From contig OZ246009.1 in the NCBI GenBank assembly GCA_965230535.1, positions 868,001 to 932,000 of the forward strand: 64,000 nucleotides of DNA. The letters run 5' to 3'. Shown piece by piece: positions 25,796 to 34,351 of this stretch. The first letter of the stretch is position 1. Each line of letters starts with the position of its first letter. The notes below the pieces were generated by a model. It was given only the letters and a program-made list of their open reading frames with translations. It had not been told where the DNA came from and did not search any database. A program made the position numbers and the translations under genes. Origin of the DNA: JAUILH01 sp965230535 (GTDB taxonomy: Bacteria; Bacteroidota; Bacteroidia; Flavobacteriales_D; JAUILH01).

Positions 25796-27013
25796 GTGGA
25801 GAACACATTCGATATTGCAGTCATTGGCGGAGGAATAGTTGGAGCCGCCACTATGTACCAACTTCAAAGAAGATTTCCTGACAAATCCATCATCTTACTT
25901 GAAAAAGAAAAAGTACTGGCGAATCACCAAACCGGTAACAACTCTGGTGTGATTCACTCAGGATTGTATTATAAGCCGGGGTCACTTAAAGCAAAAAACT
26001 GTGTGGCTGGCCGTCACGAGTTGGTTGCTTTTGCCAAAGAACATAAGATCAAGCATGATGTTTGTGGGAAGGTGGTTGCAGCAGCAGATGAATCCGAGTT
26101 GCCATTTATGGACAAGATTTTCCAAAACGGATTAGCCAATAATACCGAAGGAATTGAAAAAGTAGACAGCAATAGAGTCAAAGAAATAGAACCACATGTT
26201 AAAGCAGTTGCCGGTATTTGGGTGCCATGTACAGGAATCATTGACTTTAGAGGTGCTACGGAAAAAATGGTCGAGATTGCCCTTGGTATTAATGAGAAAT
26301 CTAAACTGGCTCTTGGTCAGGAGGTCATAGCCTTTAATAAGGAGACAGACCATACTAATATTGTTACGGCAACTGAAAGCTTCAGTGCCAAAAAGATGAT
26401 TTTTTGTTGTGGACTTCAGGCCGACAGAATGGCTAAGAAAGATGGCGTTGATCTTAAAGAAAAAGTGGTTGGCTTTAGAGGAGATTACTACGAACTGGAA
26501 GATCATGCAAAAAAATATGTCAACAACCTCATTTATCCTGTTCCAAATCCGGATTTTCCGTTTTTAGGTGTTCATTTCACCAGAATGACGGATGGAGAGA
26601 TAGAGTGTGGACCTAATGCCGTCTTCACATTTAAACGCGAAGGCTACGGAAAAACAGATTTTAGTTTCAAAGATTCCTGGGATGCCCTCACATACAGAGG
26701 TACCTGGAAGCTGTTCTTAGGAAATATGAAATTCGGAATCAATGAATATAGAAGGGCGTTTTCTAAAAGGTTGTTCCTTAAAACACTTCAAAGACTTATT
26801 CCCGAATTAAGCATGGAAGATATCCGTCCGGGAAGAGCCGGAGTACGCGCCATGTTGTTAAGCAGAGATGGTGATACGAGAGATGACTTCAGAATTGAGT
26901 TCAAAGACGATTCTATTCATGTATTAAATGCGCCTTCTCCTGCAGCAACCGCTTCATTGGCCATTGGTAGCCAGATTGCGGATATGGCAGTAGAAAGATT
27001 TAACTTGAAATAA
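25796..27013 (+). CDS. lhgO: L-2-hydroxyglutarate oxidase/dehydrogenase
   Basis: An FAD-dependent enzyme that oxidises L-2-hydroxyglutarate to 2-oxoglutarate, passing electrons to quinone at the membrane in E. coli. The dinucleotide-binding motif is FDIAVIGGGIVGAATMY near the N terminus, followed by NNSGVIHSGLYYKPGSLKA, a strong LhgO signature. The C-terminal part has IRPGRAGVRA and NAPSPAATASLAIG. I choose GTG at 25796 (405 residues), because the upstream TTG at 25778 lies within a promoter-like TAATTTTG. Length is normal. Confidence 0.9.
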   Translation: MENTFDIAVIGGGIVGAATMYQLQRRFPDKSIILLEKEKVLANHQTGNNSGVIHSGLYYKPGSLKAKNCVAGRHELVAFAKEHKIKHDVCGKVVAAADESELPFMDKIFQNGLANNTEGIEKVDSNRVKEIEPHVKAVAGIWVPCTGIIDFRGATEKMVEIALGINEKSKLALGQEVIAFNKETDHTNIVTATESFSAKKMIFCCGLQADRMAKKDGVDLKEKVVGFRGDYYELEDHAKKYVNNLIYPVPNPDFPFLGVHFTRMTDGEIECGPNAVFTFKREGYGKTDFSFKDSWDALTYRGTWKLFLGNMKFGINEYRRAFSKRLFLKTLQRLIPELSMEDIRPGRAGVRAMLLSRDGDTRDDFRIEFKDDSIHVLNAPSPAATASLAIGSQIADMAVERFNLK

Positions 27014-27075
27014 GCTTATTTTACTTTTGATTTACAGTCTTTTAAACAAGAAATTCGAAAAAAATCAAAACATGA

Positions 27076-27099
27076 TGTAACTTTTCATCGGTTCGTTAC
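27076..27099 (+). promoter_or_regulatory. Candidate ECF-type promoter before the sigma gene
   Basis: TGTAACTTTT at 27076-27085 resembles an ECF -35 element with its AAC core, and CGTTAC at 27094-27099 resembles the CGT-type -10. TGTAAC and GTTACA (27095-27100) also form an inverted repeat. The position, about 32 bases before the sigma start, fits autoregulation. The AAC-to-CGT spacing of 12 is shorter than in classical ECF promoters. Confidence 0.4.
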
Positions 27100-27131
27100 A
27101 CTTACATAATAAGAAGATTAATTAGGTGTCA

Positions 27132-27668
27132 ATGTTTCGAAGAAAACAAAAACAGTCAGAAGAGGATAAGAAAGCGCAATTTATGTCGCTTTACGAGCCT
27201 GTTCATGATGCTTTTGAACGCTTTTGCAAAGCGCGGGTGTATGGAGATATGAATTTCCAGGACCTGATGCACGACACCATATTAATAGCCTTTGATAAGT
27301 TTGAGCAACTAAAGGACTCCAAAGCTTTTCTTCATTTTTTATTCGGTATCAGCAGACGTGTTCTATCGAATGCAAATAAGAAAAACAAACCCGAGAATTT
27401 TGGTGAGCAAATGCCCGTAGCATTCGAAGAGGATTTATCCAGTAAGAATGATGCTGCACAAACCTTATACAAGGCCTTGTCTTATCTGCCGGAAGAGCAA
27501 AGAGAAGCAGTCATTTTATTCGAGATAACCGGATTTTCTATCAAGGAAATTGCAGGTATTCAAGATGCGAGTGAATCAGCAATCAAACAAAGATTGCACC
27601 GAGGGAGACAACGTTTATTAAAACTTCTGGTTGAAGATCAAAACTTTCAAAAAAGGGAGGTGATATGA
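27132..27668 (+). CDS. ECF-type RNA polymerase sigma factor
   Basis: A sigma-70 family, ECF-class factor of 178 residues (GTG at 27126 is an alternative start). Region 2 spans about residues 17-85 and includes DLMHDTILIAFDKFEQLKDSKAFLHFLFGISRRVL. Region 4 spans about 112-168, with LPEEQREAVILFEITGFSIKEIA and the helix-turn-helix end SAIKQRLHRGRQRLLKLL. The stop overlaps the start of the downstream gene as ATGA, so the two products are coupled. The downstream membrane protein is in the usual anti-sigma position. The stimulus is unknown. Confidence 0.9.
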   Translation: MFRRKQKQSEEDKKAQFMSLYEPVHDAFERFCKARVYGDMNFQDLMHDTILIAFDKFEQLKDSKAFLHFLFGISRRVLSNANKKNKPENFGEQMPVAFEEDLSSKNDAAQTLYKALSYLPEEQREAVILFEITGFSIKEIAGIQDASESAIKQRLHRGRQRLLKLLVEDQNFQKREVI

Positions 27669-28945
27669 GTGAACAAAGATTAGATCAATTGTTTGAAAAG
27701 GCCAGAACGGAACCTTTAGAAACATCACCAAAAGATGTGTCAACTTGGTTGTCTGGTGCAGTAGTTGGATTGGGAGCTGCAGCGCTCCTTCCAAAATTGA
27801 AACTATTAATTGCTAAAAAATCATTGATTATGTTAAGTATAAGTGCAGGAATTGTTACGGTTGGAGCCATTTCGATGGGCTTCATGCAGCCGGATAATTC
27901 TAATGAAACCATTGGAGCGGTTACCACCCCTCCTAAACAGGAAAGAGTGGAATTGGCTGAAGCTTCAGACGCACCAACTTTGGAAAGTCTGGAAATGAAA
28001 CCGCTTAACCAACTTCCTCAGGATAATGGAATGGTATTGGATACAACGTCTAAGCGTAAGAAGAAATCAAAAAATACAAGATCGGTAGAGCCTACGCCAC
28101 CTGTGCCGCCGACTCCACCTGCGGAGCCAATAGCACCTAAGCCGCCAAAACCACCAAAGCCACCAAAGAAGTCAAAGGCACCCAAGGCGCCAACACCGCC
28201 ACCGCCACCACCGGCTCCTCCTGTAGAACCAACTCCTCCACCGCCACCACCCGTGGTGAAACACAAGGGAGATATGGTGACTAAGAATGTTGAGTTAAGC
28301 GACTTCTCGAAAATGCACATCACTGGTATCTATGATGTATTTATCAAGCAAGGCAATTCAGCTTCTTTAACCATTGAAGCAGAAGATGAAGAAAGTCTGG
28401 AGCGCATTGAGGCCAACGTGGAAGACGGAAGTTTAACTATTGAGACTTTAAAGAAGTCTAAGAAGGAAAAGAAAGAAGAACGATCTAGGGGAAAAAATTG
28501 CCAATGTGATGATATGGGGCATGTTACTCTGTATATCACGGTAGTAAACCTGGATGAACTCAAAGTGTCCGGTATCGGAGATGTTCAAAGCGAGTCTACT
28601 CTTAAGTTCGATAGTTTCTTACTGGAGGTAAATGGAGTTGGAGACGTGGCTCTTGATGTAGATGGTAAGACAATTGAAGTGCAAATGTTTTCTGCCGGAG
28701 ATGTGTATCTGAAAGGGAAAGCAGAGATCGCAGACTTTACTTTTAATGGCGTTGGAGATTTGGTTGCTGAAGACCTTGAATTAGACGAGTTAAACGTGAT
28801 AGCGAATGGTGCAGGAGACTTAATTGTTAAAGTAAACAACAAATTAAATGCTACAGTTAACGGAGTTGGAGATATCATTTATTCAGGAAATCCAACCAAT
28901 GTAAATATTAACGAAAATGGAGTGGGTGAAATCATCCGCGATTAA
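27665..28945 (+). CDS. Membrane protein with Pro-rich linker and GIN (DUF2807) domain, in anti-sigma position
   Basis: A 426-residue protein. Residues 1-35 are cytosolic and acidic. Hydrophobic segments lie at about 30-45 and 56-77 (SLIMLSISAGIVTVGAISMG). A Pro/Lys-rich linker follows (about 142-195, of the PPTPPAEP and PPKPPKPPKK type). The C-terminal DUF2807/GIN domain has seven copies of (N/S)-G-(V/I/A)-G-(D/E) or close variants, about 20 residues apart, suggesting beta-helix rungs. It overlaps the sigma gene by four bases. A classical anti-sigma zinc motif is absent, so an anti-sigma role is inferred only from position and topology. Confidence 0.8.
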   Translation: MSEQRLDQLFEKARTEPLETSPKDVSTWLSGAVVGLGAAALLPKLKLLIAKKSLIMLSISAGIVTVGAISMGFMQPDNSNETIGAVTTPPKQERVELAEASDAPTLESLEMKPLNQLPQDNGMVLDTTSKRKKKSKNTRSVEPTPPVPPTPPAEPIAPKPPKPPKPPKKSKAPKAPTPPPPPPAPPVEPTPPPPPPVVKHKGDMVTKNVELSDFSKMHITGIYDVFIKQGNSASLTIEAEDEESLERIEANVEDGSLTIETLKKSKKEKKEERSRGKNCQCDDMGHVTLYITVVNLDELKVSGIGDVQSESTLKFDSFLLEVNGVGDVALDVDGKTIEVQMFSAGDVYLKGKAEIADFTFNGVGDLVAEDLELDELNVIANGAGDLIVKVNNKLNATVNGVGDIIYSGNPTNVNINENGVGEIIRD

Positions 28946-29062
28946 AAAACTAAAAATGCTCTTTTCATAGTAATCTGGGTATCTGCAAACAACAGTCTTA
29001 GCGTAGACTTTCCTTTTTAACCTAAAGCAGCAAAAGATACCTATCTATTTAGTCAACAACAG

Positions 29063-29095
29063 AAACGCCCCGTAGAGCAGGGGCGTTTTGCTTTT
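29063..29095 (+). terminator. Rho-independent terminator, possibly bidirectional
   Basis: AAACGCCCC (29063-29071) pairs with GGGGCGTTT (29080-29088) around an 8-base loop, followed by TTTTGCTTTT. It ends the sigma/GIN operon, and its AAA-rich left side could also serve the convergent gene at 29094. Confidence 0.85.
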
Positions 29096-29570
29096 ATAAC
29101 TGTATGTCTTCTATGGCTTCCATAAAGTCGAGACGCTCGTCTTCATGAACCTTGCTAAAGGCCTTGTCGATCTTGTCCAGTTGCCTGGTATAAATAGAGT
29201 TGAATGTTTTAAGACGTTTCACGGGTAAATCGTGTCTCCTGACTTGTTGACAGAAGTAAATCCTTAAGTCCAGTTCCGTCGATTTCTCTCCCGAATAACG
29301 CGAGATCTTGTCAATATAACGAATAACCTTTCTTAGACCTTTAGCTGTCCAGTATGAGCTATTGTAATTGATGTTGGCAAACAGTTCGTCAATGTGTGAT
29401 TGAATGGTTTGCACAAAATTCCCCTCATTGTCCGATTCAAACAACAGATAACTCAGTAACTCCTTATTATCTTTTTTAAAATTGGCCAATCGGATGCAAA
29501 GCGCCAGTAATTGATCGTGAGAACAATGTTTAAGCTCATGTTTAATCTGGTGTACTGTGGCTGGTTTCAT
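29094..29570 (-). CDS. Conserved hypothetical protein, helical
   Basis: I do not recognise this 158-residue protein. It has no signal peptide. It is Lys-, His- and Leu-rich and predicted largely helical, with phrases such as CSHDQLLALCIRLANFKKDNKELLSYLLFES and YIDKISRYSGEKSTELDLRIYFCQQ. It is probably a cytosolic alpha-solenoid-like protein. It is followed on the other strand by the sigma/GIN operon terminator. The next minus-strand gene lies 46 bases upstream, so the two may form an operon. Confidence 0.65.
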   Translation of the reverse strand: MKPATVHQIKHELKHCSHDQLLALCIRLANFKKDNKELLSYLLFESDNEGNFVQTIQSHIDELFANINYNSSYWTAKGLRKVIRYIDKISRYSGEKSTELDLRIYFCQQVRRHDLPVKRLKTFNSIYTRQLDKIDKAFSKVHEDERLDFMEAIEDIQL

Positions 29571-29616
29571 ATCGTAAAGATACCAGATGTAGACTATGTG
29601 TTGAGAAAAATACCGG

Positions 29617-30156
29617 CTAAGCTACCTTGTACTTATCCAGAAAAGCATCCCAATCCCAGATAAAGTTCTCCATCACTTCATCCAAACGTTTTAACAGCAA
29701 TGGATTTGGCGCGTTCAAACCTTTAAAATAGTCTTCCTGATAATTGTTGAGTCTGTATTTGTGGTAAACAGTTTTGCTCATGGAATACAATACATTCTTA
29801 GAAGGATGGTTCACACGAGTCATAAAGCCATCGTAATCCTTCACGTATTTGTATAACTTCTCTTCGTCCATCGCAAAAGCAATAGAGAGTTTTTCAACGA
29901 TCTTAAATTTCAATTCAGATTCATCTTCACGGCCAAAATACTTGGGTAAAAACTTAAGATTGGCACAGAAAACAATCATTAGAAATTTGTCGGAGTCATC
30001 TCTGGTAATGCCAGGGCTCTCAACAAAAGAAGGATCAAAATTAATCAACTCACAAACATCTGCCCAGCCTTCATCAACCACATCAATGATTGAATTAACG
30101 AATACATTCGCAACCTTATCCTTGGTCAATTTTTTCTTAGTGAACAATGTCAACAT
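29617..30156 (-). CDS. Conserved hypothetical protein
   Basis: I do not recognise this 179-residue protein. ATG at 30156 (MLTLFTKKKLTKDKVANVF) is preferred over TTG at 30165. It has no signal peptide or membrane segment and reads as mostly helical, with phrases VVDEGWADVCELINFDPSF and NYQEDYFKGLNAPNPLLLKRLDEVMENFIWDWDAFLDKY. It is divergent from the MarR/fad operon, with a 167-base gap between them that carries two palindromes. Confidence 0.65.
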   Translation of the reverse strand: MLTLFTKKKLTKDKVANVFVNSIIDVVDEGWADVCELINFDPSFVESPGITRDDSDKFLMIVFCANLKFLPKYFGREDESELKFKIVEKLSIAFAMDEEKLYKYVKDYDGFMTRVNHPSKNVLYSMSKTVYHKYRLNNYQEDYFKGLNAPNPLLLKRLDEVMENFIWDWDAFLDKYKVA

Positions 30157-30240
30157 ACTGCACAATTTCGATCTTACTCAAAATTAATTGAAGATCATAC
30201 CGGGGCGTCAAAGGACAAATTCTGTTTTTAACAAAGTTTT

Positions 30241-30288
30241 CCACGTGGGTTAAATTTTCGTTAAGCAAAAATTATGTATGCATGCATA
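30241..30288. promoter_or_regulatory. Two palindromes upstream of marR, candidate operators
   Basis: CCACGTGG at 30241-30248 is a perfect 8-bp palindrome. TATGCATGCATA at 30277-30288 is a perfect 12-bp palindrome, 35 bases before the marR start. MarR regulators bind palindromes of this size, often in their own promoter. A near-consensus -7 box (TATATTCG) lies at about 30302-30309. The gap serves both the fad operon and the divergent gene. Confidence 0.45.
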
Positions 30289-30323
30289 ACAAAAAAATAA
30301 TATATTCGTATAAAACAATATAG

Positions 30324-30764
30324 ATGAGACAAGAGGAGACATTGGATTATCATTTTAGAAAGATTTGGCACAGCATTTCGCGAACTTATAACAACAAAGC
30401 TCAGGAGTACGGAATTACCATGAGTGTTGGGTTTGCACTGCTAAGTATCCAAAAAGAGGGGACACCTTCAACTCAGTTGGGACCAAGAATGGGGATGGAG
30501 CCCAGGAGTCTGACCAGGATGCTTAAAAATCTGGAAGAAAAGAAGTGGATAGAGAAGCGAAATGATGACAAAGACAAGCGGGTGGTCAAGATTTTTCTAA
30601 CGAATGAAGGAAAAAAACACAGGAAAACTGCCCGGGAATCAGTTCTAAGGCTCAATGAGCATATTCAGGGGCAACTCGATGAAGAGGAACTGATGACCTT
30701 TTTTAAAGTGTGCAATAAGATAGATAAGATTTTAGAAGACAATAATATTTTCGATCATGAGTAA
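30324..30764 (+). CDS. MarR-family transcriptional regulator of the fad operon
   Basis: A 146-residue winged-helix regulator. The recognition-helix region is GTPSTQLGPRMGMEPRSLTRMLKNLEEKKWIEKR, followed by the wing NDDKDKRVVKIFLTNEGK. It probably senses an acyl-CoA or fatty acid and controls the beta-oxidation genes behind it: its stop overlaps the fadN start by eight bases (ATGAGTAA). Autoregulation through the 12-bp palindrome at 30277 is likely. The ligand is inferred from context only. Confidence 0.88.
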   Translation: MRQEETLDYHFRKIWHSISRTYNNKAQEYGITMSVGFALLSIQKEGTPSTQLGPRMGMEPRSLTRMLKNLEEKKWIEKRNDDKDKRVVKIFLTNEGKKHRKTARESVLRLNEHIQGQLDEEELMTFFKVCNKIDKILEDNNIFDHE

Positions 30765-33144
30765 AATAGTGATAAAAAAAGTAGCAGTTCTGGGCTCCGG
30801 AGTAATGGGGTCGAGAATAGCATGCCACTTTGCAAACATTGGTCTGCAGGTAGTACTTTTAGACATAGTTCCTAAAGGAATAGATGAAAATGCTTCCAAA
30901 GAAGAAAGGAACGCCATTGTTGATGGTGCCTTAAAGACAAGCCTTAAGACCAATCCTTCGCCGATTTACTCTAAGTCCAACCTGTTTCTGAACCGTATCA
31001 CCACCGGAAATTTTGAAGATGATATGAACTTGCTCATTGATTGTGACTGGATTTGTGAAGCCGTGATCGAAAGACTGGACATCAAACATGAAGTGTTTGC
31101 TAAGGTTGAAGGCCTTAGAAAACCGGGATCAATTATCAGTACAAATACTTCCGGAATTCCTATTAATTTGATGCTGGAAGGGAGGAGTGAAGATTTCAAA
31201 AAGCACTTTTGCGGCACACACTTTTTCAATCCGCCAAGATATTTGAAGTTGCTGGAGATCATCCCGGCTCAAACCACAGATCCCGAGTTAATTGATTTTC
31301 TCATGGATTATGGCAATCGTTTTCTGGGGAAAACCACTGTGCTTTGTAAGGATACGCCTGCTTTCATTGCAAACAGGGTAGGAGTGTTTTCTATCATGAG
31401 TTTGTTTCATACAGTTAAAGAAATGGACCTGACTGTTGATGAGGTTGATAAGCTAACCGGGCCTGTTCTTGGACGTCCGAAATCCGCTACTTTCAGAACT
31501 TGTGATGTTGTTGGGTTGGATACTTTGGTTCACGTGGCCAATGGCCTCAGGGAAAATTGTCCTGAAGATGAAGCCAGACATTTATTCGAATTGCCGGATT
31601 ACGTTTCAAAAATGAACGAAAATGGCTGGTTGGGAAGTAAAGCCAAACAAGGGTTTTATAAGAAATCTAAAGATGAAAATGGCAAACGTCAGATTTTATC
31701 CTTAAACCTGAATACGCTTGAATACGAACCCAAAAAGAAGGTCAAATTTGCCACTCTGGAACAAACAAAGCCAATTGAAAATCTGGTAGAAAGAACAAAA
31801 GTTCTCTATTCAGGGAAAGATAAAGCCGGAGAATTCTATAGAAAAACCTTCAACGGATTGTTTGCATACGTTTCCAATAGATTCCCTGAAATCACAGACG
31901 ATCTGTACAAAATTGATGATGCCATGCGTGCAGGTTTTGGTTGGGAGTTGGGACCATTTGAAGCCTGGGATGCCATCGGTTTGTCCAAAACCATCGAGCA
32001 AATCAAAGCAGATGGACATTCAATTGCATCTTGGGTGGATGAGATGTTGGCAGCCGGACATTCAAGTTTCTATATCATTGAAGAAGGGACAAGAAAAGTG
32101 TATAATCCTTCTAAAAAAGTATATGAAACAGTTCCTGGCGGACCAGCCATCAACCTCAATGTGATCAAGCAGAGTCATGTGGTTTGGAAGAACGTTGATG
32201 CATCAATCATTGATTTGGGTGATGGTGTGTTGAATCTCGAATTCCACTCGAAAATGAACACGATTGGAGGAGGAACCATTCAAGCCATCAACCACGCCAT
32301 AGAACTGGCAGAGAAGAACTATAAAGGTCTGACGATATATAACGAAGGGCAAAATTTCTCTGCCGGAGCCAATGTTGGAATGATCTTCATGTATGCGGTG
32401 GAGCAGGAGTGGGAAGAATTGGATTTCGCCATCAGAGCTTTTCAAAACACCATGATGCGCGTACGCTATTCTTCAATTCCGGTTGTTGTCGCACCTCATA
32501 ACATGGCACTTGGCGGAAGTTGCGAATTATCTATGCATGCCGATAAAGTCATTGCCCATGCAGAGACTTATATGGGACTTGTAGAGTTCGGTGTGGGACT
32601 CATTCCCGGAGGCGGTGGAACCAAGGAATTTGCCGTGCGTCTCAACGACGAAATCAAGGATGGTGATATCATGACAAATCAGTTTAGAAACCGTTTTCTC
32701 ACCATTGGTCAGGCAAAAGTGTCGACTTCAGCAGTTGAGGCTTTTGAACTGGGGTACCTGAGAAAGGGAATTGATGAAGTTGAAATCTCAAGGGATCATC
32801 AACTGTTAAGAGCAAAAGAAGCCGTTTTGGAACTGCATGAAGCGGGTTATGTTCAACCAACTAAACGTCAGGATATCACCATTCAGGGACAACAAGCACT
32901 TGGTTTGGTATATGTCGGAGCAGATTCTTTCAGAGCAGGAAACTACATGTCGGAACACGATCAACTCATCTCAGAAAAATTGGGATTCGTGTTGGCGGGA
33001 GGAGACATCTCTCAACCAACGGATGTCTCAGAACAATATTTATTGAATTTGGAAAGAAGGGCGTTCCTGGAATTATGTCAGCAAAGGAAGACTCTCGAGC
33101 GCATCCAGTCCATTCTAACCAAAGGAAAAATCTTAAGAAACTAA
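30757..33144 (+). CDS. fadN: 3-hydroxyacyl-CoA dehydrogenase/enoyl-CoA hydratase, FadN-type order
   Basis: A bifunctional beta-oxidation enzyme of 795 residues in the cytosol. The NAD-binding domain comes first (VAVLGSGVMGSRIACHFANIG, residues 7-27), then the 3HCDH C-terminal domains (DTPAFIANRVGV). The crotonase domain is at the C-terminal side (about 485-700, with FSAGANVGMI and ALGGSCELSMHAD). This order is that of Bacillus FadN (YusL), reversed relative to E. coli FadB/FadJ. The operon order marR, fadN, fadA, TPR gene, fadE also parallels Bacillus fadNAE. Confidence 0.92.
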   Translation: MSKIVIKKVAVLGSGVMGSRIACHFANIGLQVVLLDIVPKGIDENASKEERNAIVDGALKTSLKTNPSPIYSKSNLFLNRITTGNFEDDMNLLIDCDWICEAVIERLDIKHEVFAKVEGLRKPGSIISTNTSGIPINLMLEGRSEDFKKHFCGTHFFNPPRYLKLLEIIPAQTTDPELIDFLMDYGNRFLGKTTVLCKDTPAFIANRVGVFSIMSLFHTVKEMDLTVDEVDKLTGPVLGRPKSATFRTCDVVGLDTLVHVANGLRENCPEDEARHLFELPDYVSKMNENGWLGSKAKQGFYKKSKDENGKRQILSLNLNTLEYEPKKKVKFATLEQTKPIENLVERTKVLYSGKDKAGEFYRKTFNGLFAYVSNRFPEITDDLYKIDDAMRAGFGWELGPFEAWDAIGLSKTIEQIKADGHSIASWVDEMLAAGHSSFYIIEEGTRKVYNPSKKVYETVPGGPAINLNVIKQSHVVWKNVDASIIDLGDGVLNLEFHSKMNTIGGGTIQAINHAIELAEKNYKGLTIYNEGQNFSAGANVGMIFMYAVEQEWEELDFAIRAFQNTMMRVRYSSIPVVVAPHNMALGGSCELSMHADKVIAHAETYMGLVEFGVGLIPGGGGTKEFAVRLNDEIKDGDIMTNQFRNRFLTIGQAKVSTSAVEAFELGYLRKGIDEVEISRDHQLLRAKEAVLELHEAGYVQPTKRQDITIQGQQALGLVYVGADSFRAGNYMSEHDQLISEKLGFVLAGGDISQPTDVSEQYLLNLERRAFLELCQQRKTLERIQSILTKGKILRN

Positions 33145-33145
33145 T

Positions 33146-34330
33146 ATGATGGAAAACGCATACATAGTAACAGGCTACAGATCAGCGGTAGGCAAATCGA
33201 AAAAGGGCGGATTTAGATTTACACGTCCGGATGATTTGGCAGCTGCCGTGATCAGAAGAGTCATGGAAGACATTCCTCAACTGGATCCATCCAGAGTAGA
33301 CGATTTGATCGTAGGAAACGCCATGCCGGAGGCCGAGCAGGGGCTCAACGTGGGAAGGTTGATTTCATTAATGTCATTCGATACGGATAAAGTTCCGGGT
33401 ATGACGGTAAATCGCTATTGTTCTTCCGGCCTGGAAACGATGGCGATTGCGGCAGCCAAGATCAATGCCGGACTGGCAGACTGTATCATTGCAGGAGGTG
33501 TTGAATTCATGAGTCCGATCCCAATGGGCGGCTGGCGGGTAGTTCCAAATGCCAATGTGGCCAAAGACCATCCAACCTGGTATTGGGGAATGGGCCTCAC
33601 AGCAGAAGAGGTGGCTCAGAAATTCAATGTGAGTAGAGAAGATCAGGATCAATTTGCTTACAACTCTCATATGAAAGCTCTGGCAGCCATAGATTCCAAT
33701 AGATTTCAGGAAGAGATTATGCCATTCACAGTGAATGAAGTCTACTTAGACGAAAATGAGAAACGTCAGGAAAGATCTTTTGTAGTTGATCAGGATGAAG
33801 GTCCAAGAAGAGGAACCAATCTGGAGGCGCTTGCTAAACTGAGACCCGTTTTCAATGCGAGAGGATCCGTTACAGCAGGGAATTCCTCCCAAACTTCTGA
33901 TGGAGCCGCTTTTTTAATGATCATGTCAGAGCGCATGGTAAAAGAACTCAATATCGAACCGGTTGCTCAGTTAAGAGGCTATGCAGCTGCTGGTGTCGAT
34001 CCTTCAATCATGGGCATTGGTCCGGTTGCAGCTGTGCCGAAGGTGTTGAAGCAAGTTGGCCTGAGCCTCAATGATATTGAACAAATCGAGTTAAATGAAG
34101 CTTTTGCATCACAATCATTGGCAGTTATCAGAGAATTGGGATTAAACCCTGATTTGGTGAATGTAAATGGAGGTGCAATTGCTTTGGGACACCCACTTGG
34201 TTGTACCGGAGCTAAACTAAGTGTGCAACTCATCAATGAAATGAGAAAAAGAAATCAAAAATATGGCATGGTTACCATGTGCGTGGGCACAGGGCAAGGT
34301 GCCGCAGGAATTATAGAACTATTAAAATAA
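33146..34330 (+). CDS. fadA: Acetyl-CoA C-acyltransferase (3-ketoacyl-CoA thiolase)
   Basis: Thiolase of 394 residues that cleaves 3-ketoacyl-CoA to acetyl-CoA and a shortened acyl-CoA. The nucleophilic cysteine is in NRYCSSGLETMAIAA (near residue 92). The conserved NEAFASQ, GGAIALGHPLGCTGAK and CVGTGQGAAGI motifs carry the second catalytic His and Cys. It starts one base after the fadN stop, so the two subunits of the beta-oxidation complex are coupled. Length is normal. Confidence 0.95.
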   Translation: MMENAYIVTGYRSAVGKSKKGGFRFTRPDDLAAAVIRRVMEDIPQLDPSRVDDLIVGNAMPEAEQGLNVGRLISLMSFDTDKVPGMTVNRYCSSGLETMAIAAAKINAGLADCIIAGGVEFMSPIPMGGWRVVPNANVAKDHPTWYWGMGLTAEEVAQKFNVSREDQDQFAYNSHMKALAAIDSNRFQEEIMPFTVNEVYLDENEKRQERSFVVDQDEGPRRGTNLEALAKLRPVFNARGSVTAGNSSQTSDGAAFLMIMSERMVKELNIEPVAQLRGYAAAGVDPSIMGIGPVAAVPKVLKQVGLSLNDIEQIELNEAFASQSLAVIRELGLNPDLVNVNGGAIALGHPLGCTGAKLSVQLINEMRKRNQKYGMVTMCVGTGQGAAGIIELLK

Positions 34331-34351
34331 CTAACTACCAATCTACTAAAC

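Noticed and set aside
28018..28323. Glycine-rich minus-strand frame
   Set aside because: It is the antisense image of the proline-rich linker of the GIN protein; Pro codons read as Gly codons on the other strand.
28946..29093. Possible small RNA between sigma/GIN operon and the next gene
   Set aside because: Apart from the terminator, no promoter box or conserved structure is visible in this 148-base gap.
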